Below, piece by piece: positions 25,364 to 33,196 of a stretch of DNA of 64,000 nucleotides (position 1 is the stretch's first letter; every line of letters begins with the position of its first letter). Source of the stretch: Chitinophaga eiseniae (lineage in GTDB: Bacteria; Bacteroidota; Bacteroidia; Chitinophagales; Chitinophagaceae); NCBI RefSeq assembly GCF_900167135.1, contig NZ_FUWZ01000005.1:381003-445002 (forward strand), given 5' to 3'. The translations under genes and the position numbers were made by a program. Under the pieces are notes generated by a model. It was not told the origin of the DNA. It ran no database searches and was given only the letters and a program-made list of their open reading frames with translations.

Positions 25364-26218
25364 ATGAGATACACCGCTAAATTCTATTTGATGCTGGCCG
25401 GCGTTATGGCCGTAGGATCTATCATAGTGGCTTTGCTCAGCAGATACATTAAAAATTTCAGTCTTTTTAAAAAGAAGGCACTGTGGTATTTAGCATGTAT
25501 GACGCTGGTATTTGCCGTGATTAGTTCCATCCCTTTCCTATTTACCCACAAAAACCTGATGGACCAGTATCTTTTTTACCAGGTATGGTTTTTAGGTTTG
25601 GGGGTGTTACACTGTCACTTTATGTATACCCGCTTCTGGGCCAATGAAACCACGCTGGGGTCTGAGCTGGCCTTTATCGTCGCTATCTGGTTGTTTGGTG
25701 GTGTCGGATTTGTACTGGTAAACCGTTTTCTTGACAAGGACGCCTTCCTTTATTACCCGATGCTCACCAGTATGTTTGCATTTGTGCTGCCCACTTTTGT
25801 ATACAAGACTTTCGAGCGGATGATGGCCATCCCGGTGAAGGTGCATAAGTGGTGGCAGTACCCGATGTACAAGGAAGTCCCGGACGTGAATGACGAGGAT
25901 ATGCGCGATCTGATCGTTATAGGGCTGGAAATGGAGAAGGGGAAGGGTGACCGTAACCGGACCTATTTCAGGGCCCGTACGCCTATTAAAATGGACCTGG
26001 GCGATCTTTTTTACCACTTCATCAATGATTACAACGACCGATATCCAAATACACCGATTGATTTTGTGGACGATAACGGGCAAGCCTATGGCTGGGTGTT
26101 TCACCTGAAGCCGAGGTGGTTTGGCGCTGCCAAAACACTGGACCCTGCAAAGGCAGTGTTTATGAATGGGATCAAAGAGAACAGCGTGATCATTTGCAAC
26201 AGAATTATGTTATCCTAA
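25364..26218 (+). CDS. tssN: T6SS-iii inner-membrane protein TssN
   Basis: 284 aa. Five hydrophobic helices in the first 150 residues (~6-25, 40-60, 70-90, 103-121, 128-147), then a ~130-aa cytoplasmic domain with DVNDEDMRDLIVIGLEMEKGKGDRNRTYFRARTP and a C-terminal NSVIICNRIML. This is the TssN architecture: a multi-pass anchor with a cytoplasmic domain that docks the baseplate. It lies 110 bases after tssG and 10 bases before tssK. Confidence 0.85.
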   Translation: MRYTAKFYLMLAGVMAVGSIIVALLSRYIKNFSLFKKKALWYLACMTLVFAVISSIPFLFTHKNLMDQYLFYQVWFLGLGVLHCHFMYTRFWANETTLGSELAFIVAIWLFGGVGFVLVNRFLDKDAFLYYPMLTSMFAFVLPTFVYKTFERMMAIPVKVHKWWQYPMYKEVPDVNDEDMRDLIVIGLEMEKGKGDRNRTYFRARTPIKMDLGDLFYHFINDYNDRYPNTPIDFVDDNGQAYGWVFHLKPRWFGAAKTLDPAKAVFMNGIKENSVIICNRIMLS

Positions 26219-26228
26219 ACGTATTATT

Positions 26229-27404
26229 ATGGCAGAGCCATTAAAACACTTTCCCGTCAACTGGGTCGATGGGATGAAGATAAAGAAGCAACATTTTATC
26301 GATACGGAAAATGCCCTGCTGGACCAGATCAGAGATGCCCTGGCCTGCGGCGTGAACGCCCTGAACTATGGTTTGTTACCTCCCAAAGCGGAACATAAAG
26401 AATCGCTGCGTTGCTGGTTTGTGACCGACAATCAGCACCAGTGGCGTATAAAGCTGACAGAATGCAGGGCGGTTACTCCCGGCGGCGCCCGCATAGAGAT
26501 ACCGGAGCATACCGTGCATTCGCTGCGTTATGCCACCACCTTCCCGGAAGCCACTTACGCCTGGGACCCGGAACATACGGAAAGCACTTATTATGTATTA
26601 ATACAGGTAAATCCGTTCAACCGTCAACCGAGCGGAGAGCCGTTGCTGGAGGAAGATCCGCCGCGGCTGCCATACGCCACGCCGGAATACAGCCTCTACG
26701 TGTTGCCGGCATCCCAGTTGCCACAGGGACAATTAGGCAGCTATCAGGCAGTACTGGCCAAGATTACCGTAACGGACGGACGGCCGCAGATGGATGATGA
26801 TTATATTCCGCCGTGCAGCATCGCCGTTGCGCATCCGGCCCTGGTGGACCTGTATCACGAACTGGACCAGTTCCTCGGACAGATGGAACTATATGGTGTA
26901 CATATCGTGCAGAAGATCTATGGCCGCAACCAGAATAATGATCTGGCGCTGGTCGTATTGTACATCACGGAGAAAATGGTACAATTCCTGGGTACGCGTA
27001 TCACACAGTTCCGCTGGCTGGCGCTCAACCAGCCGCCGGCACAGATGCTGGAAGTGATCGCAGGACTGGCCCGTACCATGAAAAACGCTATTGACCAGCG
27101 TGCCGGCGCCGGTAAAGAAGAATTGCTTAACTATCTTTCCGAATGGTGTGAATTGCGACAGGGCGAACTGGAAAACCTGATGGTGAATTGCGCCAATATC
27201 CGGTATAAACATCTGGACGTGCGGGAGTGCCTGCAGCCCATGATCCCGTTTGTGCGTGCAGTAAATAAGCTCTTCGAAAGCCTCAGCAGACTGGATTACA
27301 TCGGCCGCAAACAGGACAGCAATATTTTTGTGAAGGAAGAATCCGCAGAGGATTCGGAATACCTGCGTAAACATAAAACCAAACGTTGGTTCTTTACCGA
27401 TTGA
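26229..27404 (+). CDS. tssK: T6SS baseplate-membrane connector TssK
   Basis: 391 aa. It starts with the conserved VNWVDGMKIKKQHFIDTE (equivalent to the W-x-GM-L-PQHFQ motif of other TssK proteins). A beta-sandwich shell domain (YYVLIQVNPFNRQPSGEP) follows, then a helical bundle (~200-300) and a C-terminal head that contacts the membrane complex. The trimer bridges baseplate wedges and the envelope complex. It lies between tssN and tssO, matching its role as the connector. Confidence 0.92.
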   Translation: MAEPLKHFPVNWVDGMKIKKQHFIDTENALLDQIRDALACGVNALNYGLLPPKAEHKESLRCWFVTDNQHQWRIKLTECRAVTPGGARIEIPEHTVHSLRYATTFPEATYAWDPEHTESTYYVLIQVNPFNRQPSGEPLLEEDPPRLPYATPEYSLYVLPASQLPQGQLGSYQAVLAKITVTDGRPQMDDDYIPPCSIAVAHPALVDLYHELDQFLGQMELYGVHIVQKIYGRNQNNDLALVVLYITEKMVQFLGTRITQFRWLALNQPPAQMLEVIAGLARTMKNAIDQRAGAGKEELLNYLSEWCELRQGELENLMVNCANIRYKHLDVRECLQPMIPFVRAVNKLFESLSRLDYIGRKQDSNIFVKEESAEDSEYLRKHKTKRWFFTD

Positions 27405-27563
27405 TAATATTAGTTGCAGGCTTTTGGCAGACAGCTTTTGGCGCTTTTTCCATAACAGGGTAGTTGATGGGTTTTCGCCCGAAGCTGTGTCAAAGCCGGA
27501 GCCGGCAACTATCTGCGATATTAAATTTATCTAAACCAATAACAGCTTAAAGCTCAGATTCGT

Positions 27564-28088
27564 ATGCAAGTATTAAACAAGCAGGAGAGAACAGCTTCCT
27601 TCCTATGGTTCCTGTTATTTTTTGTGGTCACCGTGGCATTGTTCGTATTGGCCATTTTCTTTAACTACCAGGTGCCCTCAAGAGAGAACGCCTCTCTGCG
27701 CAAGGAGTTGACCGCTTTCCGCCAGGAACAGGCGTTTCAGGCGGAGTTCCTGCAAAAGCTGGACAAGGTGAAACATAACCTCGACTCTATTAATCTCCCT
27801 AACCAGAACGCGAATTACATGGACCAGGTCATCGCGGGTTCATTGGCGGAAATGCGGAATTCCATTCCAAAGGATGTGGTAACACATTATGCGTTGTATG
27901 ATAATATCGTGCAGGCATGCCTGTCATTGCAGCAAACCAAACAGCAGCTGCGAGAGCTGCAGAATGCGCAGCAGAACATCGCTGGGCTGAAAGAACAGGT
28001 GCTGGACCTGACCAGCAAACTCGAAAGCAAAAGCAGAGACCTGGACAACTGTCGCCAGATGATGCTGCTTAACAGCCGTGCTCACTAA
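27564..28088 (+). CDS. tssO: T6SS-iii single-pass coiled-coil protein TssO
   Basis: 174 aa. A short cytoplasmic N-terminus, one membrane helix (ASFLWFLLFFVVTVALFVLAIFF, ~13-35), then a long periplasmic coiled coil (SLRKELTAFRQEQAFQAEFL ... LKEQVLDLTSKLESKSRDL). Size, topology and position after tssK fit TssO, part of the envelope complex with TssN and TssP. A 159-base gap separates it from tssK. Confidence 0.85.
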   Translation: MQVLNKQERTASFLWFLLFFVVTVALFVLAIFFNYQVPSRENASLRKELTAFRQEQAFQAEFLQKLDKVKHNLDSINLPNQNANYMDQVIAGSLAEMRNSIPKDVVTHYALYDNIVQACLSLQQTKQQLRELQNAQQNIAGLKEQVLDLTSKLESKSRDLDNCRQMMLLNSRAH

Positions 28089-28120
28089 CGATTCCGGATA
28101 TATTGTCGTGATAGAAAAAA

Positions 28121-28141
28121 ATTGTTAACGTACGAAAAAAC
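28121..28141 (+). promoter_or_regulatory. ATTGTTAAC-N5-AAAAAAC motif upstream of the tssD2 promoter
   Basis: ATTGTTAAC (28121-28129), five bases, six A and a C. It lies just upstream of the -33 box of the tssD2 promoter, a place suited to an activator site. Third instance of the motif found before tssD1 and tssN. Confidence 0.4.
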
Positions 28142-28150
28142 TAGTTAGGA

Positions 28151-28184
28151 TTGTTGACTGAAACAAAAAATTGGGTTATATTTG
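28151..28184 (+). promoter_or_regulatory. promoter of tssD2 (Bacteroidota -33/-7 type)
   Basis: TTGTTG at 28151-28156 (-33) and TATATTTG at 28177-28184 (-7, consensus TAnnTTTG) are separated by 20 bases, the normal spacing. The predicted leader is ~60 bases and AT-rich, ending in TTTAACCCAACATG. This is the best promoter seen in the window and fits a highly expressed tube protein. Confidence 0.7.
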
Positions 28185-28249
28185 AGGCTCATACTTTTTC
28201 CTTTTTAATAGGTATTTTCTTTATTGTAACCTTAAAAATTTAACCCAAC

Positions 28250-28636
28250 ATGTCCTTCAAAGCAGTCTTTACAGTAAATGGAGAGAACTACAATGTTCAG
28301 CATGTCTCCTACGACCTCAGCCAGGAAACAGATGCAACAGGCCGCCCTTCAGCGATCACTCGCGGCGGACGCATCAGAATGACCGTAGAGTCTACTGGTA
28401 AAACCGAGCTCTTCGAGTGGATGGTAAACAATTTCGAAAGAAAAGACGGTACCGTTACATTCTACAAGAGAGACACCGATTCCAAACTGAAAACGTTGGA
28501 ATTCAAAGAAGGCTATCTGGTTAGGTTTGAAGAGTCTTTCGACTACGAAAACAAAAACCCGATGGTCATCACATTCACCATTTCGGCCCGTGAAATGAGC
28601 ATGGGTAGCGGTAAACATGTTAATGAATGGGTGTAA
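28250..28636 (+). CDS. tssD: T6SS tube protein TssD (Hcp family), copy 2, monocistronic
   Basis: 128 aa. TssD/Hcp of T6SS-iii, starting MSFKAVFTVNG, with SQETDATGRPS, ITRGGRIRMTVES, ERKDGTVTFYKRDTDSKLKTLEF and TISAREM. It has its own strong promoter (28151-28184) and its own intrinsic terminator (28666), so it is made as a single abundant message, as expected for the main tube subunit. It closes the T6SS locus. It differs from copy 1, which travels with vgrG. Confidence 0.95.
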   Translation: MSFKAVFTVNGENYNVQHVSYDLSQETDATGRPSAITRGGRIRMTVESTGKTELFEWMVNNFERKDGTVTFYKRDTDSKLKTLEFKEGYLVRFEESFDYENKNPMVITFTISAREMSMGSGKHVNEWV

Positions 28637-28665
28637 TAAACTCCAGACATTATTGATTTAGCAGG

Positions 28666-28697
28666 AGGGGCTTTCGAAAGAAAGCCCCTTTATATTT
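28666..28697 (+). terminator. intrinsic terminator of tssD2
   Basis: AGGGGCTTTC (28666-28675), loop GAAA, GAAAGCCCCT (28680-28689), a perfect 10-bp stem followed by TTATATTTT. Lies 30 bases after the tssD2 stop. Confidence 0.9.
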
Positions 28698-28847
28698 TCA
28701 GGAGGATACTTCATGTTATCTTGATGATGGTATAGGACGTTGTCTTAATGAATGGCTACTGCATTAATACTGCGGCTTCCAGGCCGCCAGTGGCGCCACG
28801 ATTCATAAAACGCAGAAAAAAAGCATGATAATTATGTATCTTTCTGC

Positions 28848-29303
28848 ATGACTTACGTTTCATTAACAGCCGCAGAAATTTCCGGGTTACTGTATCAGTT
28901 TGAATCCTGCACGCTGCCCAAGGCAGCGTGGACACACGAAGCACATCTCATCGTAGCGGTTGTCTATAATTTGCGTTATGGTAAAGCAATGGCGCTTGAA
29001 ATGGCAAGGCTGTGCATAACCCGCTACAACGAAGCGGTTGGAACACCCAATACAGACGAGAGCGGCTACCACGAAACGATCACCTGTTTCTGGATATGGA
29101 TGGCGGACGCTTTTTTACAGGCGCAGGAATCAACATCTATGGAAAAATACTGTAGTACGTTTATACGTTCACGTTATACAAATAAAAATTTTCCGTTGCA
29201 ATTTTACAGCCATGCGTTACTTTTCTCTGTTGCCGCCAGAAAAAGATTTGTGGCGCCGGACCTTGCTCCGCTGTCGATGACGGACATAACCACAACTACA
29301 TAA
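28848..29303 (+). CDS. unknown 151-aa helical protein
   Basis: Family not recognised by name. It is soluble and helical, with conserved-looking aromatic and His residues: KAAWTHEAHLIVAVVYNLRYG (~24-45), RLCITRYNEAVGTPNTDESGYHETITCFWIWMA (~54-88), and RFVAPDLAPLSM near the end. The spaced WTHEAHL and YHET motifs could bind a metal or cofactor (inference). It stands alone after the T6SS, with a ~150-base leader. Confidence 0.65.
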   Translation: MTYVSLTAAEISGLLYQFESCTLPKAAWTHEAHLIVAVVYNLRYGKAMALEMARLCITRYNEAVGTPNTDESGYHETITCFWIWMADAFLQAQESTSMEKYCSTFIRSRYTNKNFPLQFYSHALLFSVAARKRFVAPDLAPLSMTDITTTT

Positions 29304-29546
29304 AAAGATATTGATCGGCGTTGTAATGTTTAATGAATTGTATTTGTCTGTAATCGGCTGCTGCGGCTCATTCACGGTAACGATTATAGGATTTGTATAC
29401 CCACTTTGGGGAGCAGGCAACCCGGTGTCCGCAGGAGAGGGTAGTTTCTTTTTTGAGGTGTAACTATGTTGAAATCAGCTGTTTATGCGTTTGTTGAAGT
29501 ACTTGGTATATCAATTGCAAAATGCTGGTTAACCAAAACAGATGTT

Positions 29547-29924
29547 ATGAAGTCAATGCTGAAAATTGTTGGCGCACTAATGATGGTCGCGTTCCTGTTT
29601 GCCGCCTGTAGCAAAGATACTGACCCCGCTGATGTAGACGTGTTTGCCGGAACCTTCAAAGGAAAGATCAGTTACAAGGATGGTACTACAAACACCACTA
29701 AAGACAATGGAAGTGTTTTTGTTACCAAGGTGGGTACCCGTTATGATTTCAGATTTTCTGATGGCATCCCGGATCTTACCGGTGTTGAATTTGAGAAAAA
29801 AGATGATAACACGATGGTAAATATAGGCTCCTCCGGAACAGGCGTTATCACCATCACCAAAGACAAGCTGGTAATTGGTTTTACCAGGGATAACAAGATA
29901 TGGGGAGCTGATTGTACGAGATAG
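29547..29924 (+). CDS. small lipoprotein of unknown function
   Basis: 125 aa from the ATG at 29547 (an upstream in-frame ATG at 29466 would put a poor leader before the signal peptide). SPII signal MKSMLKIVGALMMVAFLFAAC with lipobox FAAC, followed by Ser-Lys-Asp, then a small beta-sandwich-like domain with alternating strands (GTFKGKISYKDG, TRYDFRFSDGIPD, GVITITKDKLVIGF). Probably surface or periplasmic. Ends at a Cys-Thr-Arg tail, where a disulfide is possible. Confidence 0.7.
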   Translation: MKSMLKIVGALMMVAFLFAACSKDTDPADVDVFAGTFKGKISYKDGTTNTTKDNGSVFVTKVGTRYDFRFSDGIPDLTGVEFEKKDDNTMVNIGSSGTGVITITKDKLVIGFTRDNKIWGADCTR

Positions 29925-29959
29925 GTTTCCGCATAATAGTCAAAAAAAGCAGTCGGCGT

Positions 29960-30054
29960 AGTTTGAGGTGCACCCAAAAGTTTAGACAAACTTCCTGGGG
30001 GCATACCAGGTATCGCGGGCTGCTTTTTCTTTTCGGGTAAGTTCTCCGGTCGTC
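29960..30054 (-). mobile_element. possible insertion-sequence end remnant
   Basis: TTGAGGTGCACCCAAAAGTT (29963-29982) followed by TAGACAAACTTCC resembles the terminal inverted repeat region of IS3-type elements in Bacteroidota. On the minus strand a short frame reading LTRKEKAARDTWYAPRKFV ends at a stop inside it, like the tail of a transposase. No full transposase or second end is visible. Recognition is by memory of such ends, not by search. Confidence 0.3.
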
Positions 30055-30057
30055 ACA

Positions 30058-30831
30058 TTAGTCTTCCCTGTTATGAAGGCTGATGTCGGCCTTGTAACCC
30101 GGCCAGCCGGGTATATGGTAATCCCTTCCGATGTCAGAGACGCTTTCATATTTGGTTTTGATACTTAGCACAAAATCGCCGGATGTCAGGTTTTTGGCAG
30201 AGAGGAACGCACCAAAGCCTCGTTCAATATAAACGGTTTTGGTAAAGGTACCTTTTCCACTGATGACCCAGTTCCTGAATGCTGTACCGCGGGTTCCGGG
30301 TTTGTTCTCTTGCATTTCGTTGTATTGCACGTAACGGAAAGGCGCATCCGTAAATGACCGTACCTCATAAGTAACAGCCACCATTTCGGTGACTACAGGT
30401 TTCTCTTCCTGCACATCGCTGCCGTTATCAAGGATGATCTCCGCATAATGCCCCGGCTGGCCCGCGCCAGGATAGTCCTTCGCCTGGATCCTGGCCGTTT
30501 CATATTTAGTGGAAATACTCAGGGTGAAATCCGCAGATGTGGGGTTGCTGGCGCCAAACACAATAGCCTTGCCTCTTTTGATAAGTGTTTTCCTGATATA
30601 CGTGCCTTTCCCTGCATCAAGTTCCCATCCTTTTACTTCCTGGCCTTTTTCGTCTGTCATGCCACCTTTTCCCGCAGCATAATTGATGCTCTCGAAAGGT
30701 GCATCCGTGAAGGCTTCAAGCTGATAGGTGACTTCTACCAATTCCGGTTGGACAGGCGGCTCGACTGTTTTGTCATCTTTTTTGCAGGCAACTGTGAGGG
30801 CCAGTGCTGCCATTACTGCATATTTTCTCAT
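30058..30831 (-). CDS. lipoprotein with two tandem homologous domains
   Basis: 257 aa. SPII signal MRKYAVMAALALTVAC followed by KKDDKTVEPP (a spacer seen in surface lipoproteins). Two ~105-aa repeats follow: VEVTYQLEAFTDAPFESINY (~31) and VAVTYEVRSFTDAPFRYVQY (~149). Each continues with GKGTxxxK..I.RG, then NxTSxDFxLSIxTKYE, then a YPG/IPGWPG..AxI end. The internal duplication is clear. Function unknown; a binding role at the cell surface is likely. Confidence 0.75.
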   Translation of the reverse strand: MRKYAVMAALALTVACKKDDKTVEPPVQPELVEVTYQLEAFTDAPFESINYAAGKGGMTDEKGQEVKGWELDAGKGTYIRKTLIKRGKAIVFGASNPTSADFTLSISTKYETARIQAKDYPGAGQPGHYAEIILDNGSDVQEEKPVVTEMVAVTYEVRSFTDAPFRYVQYNEMQENKPGTRGTAFRNWVISGKGTFTKTVYIERGFGAFLSAKNLTSGDFVLSIKTKYESVSDIGRDYHIPGWPGYKADISLHNRED

Positions 30832-30951
30832 GGTTTCCTTGTGTTGGCGATCATTGGTGATGATGTTTCCTTCTGCGAAATTAGGCCAGACGCATGAAAG
30901 TTGACCACGTGCGGGGATTAAATCTAAAACAGGATAAGATGCGATCGGATG

Positions 30952-31001
30952 TCAGTAAAAAAAAGAAGGCTTCGGGTAGTAACACTAATACCTGAAGCCT
31001 T
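30952..31001 (-). terminator. intrinsic terminator of the DUF1349 gene
   Basis: AAGGCTTCGGGTA (30966-30978) pairs with TACCTGAAGCCTT (30989-31001), one G-T pair. An A-run at 30957-30964 becomes the U-run on the minus strand. It lies directly after the stop of the minus-strand gene at 31012. Confidence 0.75.
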
Positions 31002-31011
31002 TGCTCACTTG

Positions 31012-31665
31012 TTATTTCTCTGTATTTTTTTGAAGCCAGTTAAGCCTCCGCTGGTCCGGCAGATGCGTAACGGAGAAATTTTCGAATTTCGCCAGGAAGC
31101 CTTTTCCATCGGGTGATGCGGCCATGAGGCCGATCATCACGGGGTGGTTGTCTTTCAGCGGTGCGTTGCGTGTCATGACGTAGGTCTTATCGTCATAAGA
31201 GTAATAGATCTCCACGGCATCCAGTCTCCTGACAGCCTTGATCCAGATAAACGGCGGCGTTTTTTCGAGCGGCAGTACGCTCCAGTCGCTGGTTTGGTTG
31301 GTGACCACCGTGCTGACGTTAAACTTTCCGTCGAAAAACTCCACGCCGGTTTTAATATAATGTTCCTGATCAATCCTGATCATGAGGCCCATCTGGTCAA
31401 AACGCGCCTTGTAATCTCCGGTGAGCTTCACTTTCGCTTCAAACTCCCCTCCATAGGTCGCATAATAAAAGGGGGCGTCATCTACCGTAAAACCATAGTG
31501 CGATATACGCCAGTAATCCGTTTGGGGGGTAACAAACATGGACAGGGTGTTTTGTTTTATTTCCCATTTGGCCGGCTCATTGAACCACTGCATTTTCTCG
31601 AGTGACTGGGCGGAAAGCGTGTGCAGTACCGACATCATTCCCACACTCAGTATAAGTTTCTTCAT
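31012..31665 (-). CDS. exported DUF1349 (concanavalin-like) protein
   Basis: 217 aa from the ATG at 31665, chosen because it starts a signal peptide (MKKLILSVGMMSVLHTLSAQ); longer starts add a hydrophobic but unlikely leader. The mature protein is a DUF1349 jelly roll: FVTPQTDYWRISHYGF, YATYGGEFEAKVKLTGDYKARFDQMGLMIRID, EFFDGKFNVSTVVTN, HPVMIGLMAASPDGKGFLAKFENFSV. Relatives look like glycan-binding or glucanase-like folds. It is divergent from a LuxR-type regulator with ~90 bases between them, so it may be that regulator's target. Confidence 0.8.
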   Translation of the reverse strand: MKKLILSVGMMSVLHTLSAQSLEKMQWFNEPAKWEIKQNTLSMFVTPQTDYWRISHYGFTVDDAPFYYATYGGEFEAKVKLTGDYKARFDQMGLMIRIDQEHYIKTGVEFFDGKFNVSTVVTNQTSDWSVLPLEKTPPFIWIKAVRRLDAVEIYYSYDDKTYVMTRNAPLKDNHPVMIGLMAASPDGKGFLAKFENFSVTHLPDQRRLNWLQKNTEK

Positions 31666-31754
31666 ATAATTAACCATATAAAATAAATACCTTCGCAAAG
31701 GTAAATCCCTGTAAATGAACAGACAATGGTTAAAAATAACCATATTTGCTTATC

Positions 31755-32519
31755 ATGAACATCCTCGATACACTGAATGATTACCTGCTGCTGCAGACAT
31801 TTGATGATAACCATGCATCGGTAAAACTTTCCCGGTCGCAGATGATAGCACAGGTGTATGCACAGATGGAAAATTCCATCAGTGTTTTAAGTGATCTGAA
31901 AGCCAATAAAAGTTATATCTATACCGGGGGGGCGGCTACCGCGCTGGGTATTGACGGACCGCCAGGCGTGAAAGAAATCGGGTCCATCTGGGAAGAGGAC
32001 ATTCTCCGGAAGATAAAGGAGGAAGACCTGATCGAAAAATATGCGCTGGAGCTGCGTTTTTTCCACCTGTTAAAAAGCTTACCTGTAGCAGAAAGGGCCG
32101 ACTATCAACTGGTGAGTTATCTCCGTATGCAGGACAGGCAGGGCGTTTACATTCCTGTACAGCACCGCATGTTTTATGTGCAGAGTACGGAAGACGGCAG
32201 TATCTGGCTGGCACTGTGTCTTTATAACCTGTCGTTTGAGGCAGGCAAGGCGGCGGCTTACTGCGGTTCGATCGTTAACACCCGCACCGGGGATGTGATA
32301 GGGGACGATGAGTACCAGGTAGATGATATCCTGACCGCCAGGGAGAAAGATGTACTGATGCTGATCAAAAAAGGGAAAAAGAGCAAAGACATCGCCGCAC
32401 AACTCTCGATCAGCGTTAACACCGTACACCGCCACCGGCAGAATATCCTCGAGAAACTGCATGTGGCCAATTCCATGGAGGCCTGCAGGATGGCGGAGTC
32501 GCTGAAGCTGATCTCTTAA
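31755..32519 (+). CDS. LuxR-type HTH transcriptional regulator
   Basis: 254 aa from the ATG at 31755 (a TTG at 31746 is also in frame). The N-terminal ~190 residues are a PAS-like or Bacteroidota sensor domain with no clear ligand motif. The C-terminal HTH starts at DDILTAREKDVLMLIKKGKKSKDIAAQLSISVNTVHRHRQNILEKLHVANSMEA, a canonical LuxR/GerE helix-turn-helix. No receiver domain is present. It lies divergent from the DUF1349 gene, and its stop overlaps the convergent SDR gene by 4 bases. Confidence 0.85.
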   Translation: MNILDTLNDYLLLQTFDDNHASVKLSRSQMIAQVYAQMENSISVLSDLKANKSYIYTGGAATALGIDGPPGVKEIGSIWEEDILRKIKEEDLIEKYALELRFFHLLKSLPVAERADYQLVSYLRMQDRQGVYIPVQHRMFYVQSTEDGSIWLALCLYNLSFEAGKAAAYCGSIVNTRTGDVIGDDEYQVDDILTAREKDVLMLIKKGKKSKDIAAQLSISVNTVHRHRQNILEKLHVANSMEACRMAESLKLIS

Positions 32520-33184
32520 TCCGCCTGTTCCCTGGCCAATAGCGCGATGTCTTTTACGGCTATGGTGTGCTGCGGATAGCCGTTGATCGTGATGTTGATC
32601 ATGGCCTTACCTACCTCTTGCAGCGTAAGGAAATAGTTGGGAAAAACAGCCCTGAGGAAATACAGTACGCTGAATACTTTGTAGAGAGACGGAATATTTT
32701 TCGCCCCTTTGCTGGCTTTCATGAATGCCGGCCGGAAGTTGTAAACCGCTTTAAACGGGAGCTTTGTCAGATCGTTTTCCGTCTTCCCTTTTACCCGTGC
32801 CCACATGCTTCTTCCTTTCTCAGTACTGTCAGTACCCGCTCCGGAAACATACACGAACGTCATGCCCGGGTTTACGGCGGCCAGGGCGCCGGCGAAGTTC
32901 AGTGTCAGCGTATAGGTGACCGCGTAGTAGGCTGGTTCTTTCATGCCTACAGAAGAAACGCCCAGACAGAAATAGCAGGCGTCATACCCTTTCAGCTGCT
33001 CCAGCACAGGGGAGATATCGTTGAAATTGCTGTGGAGGATTTCTGTCACCTTAGGATGTACCACGCCTGTAGGCTTGCGGTTGATCAGCAGGATTTTCTC
33101 CACTTTGGGATTGGCGATGCATTCCTGCAGGATACCTTCTCCCACCATGCCGGTGGCGCCGGTGATGATTACTTTCAGTTTCAT
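32516..33184 (-). CDS. atypical short-chain dehydrogenase (NAD(P)-binding epimerase-like)
   Basis: 222 aa. Rossmann fold with the atypical SDR motif TGATGMVGEGIL at residues 9-20, then ILLINRKP (end of strand 2), YDACYFCLGVSSVGM (strand 4) and VYVSGAGTDSTEKG in place of the usual active site. Similar proteins are called NAD-dependent epimerases or YwnB-like reductases; substrate unknown. It is the last gene of a four-gene minus unit, 12 bases after the MBL hydrolase. Confidence 0.8.
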   Translation of the reverse strand: MKLKVIITGATGMVGEGILQECIANPKVEKILLINRKPTGVVHPKVTEILHSNFNDISPVLEQLKGYDACYFCLGVSSVGMKEPAYYAVTYTLTLNFAGALAAVNPGMTFVYVSGAGTDSTEKGRSMWARVKGKTENDLTKLPFKAVYNFRPAFMKASKGAKNIPSLYKVFSVLYFLRAVFPNYFLTLQEVGKAMINITINGYPQHTIAVKDIALLAREQAD

Positions 33185-33196
33185 TGAAGACCGCTG

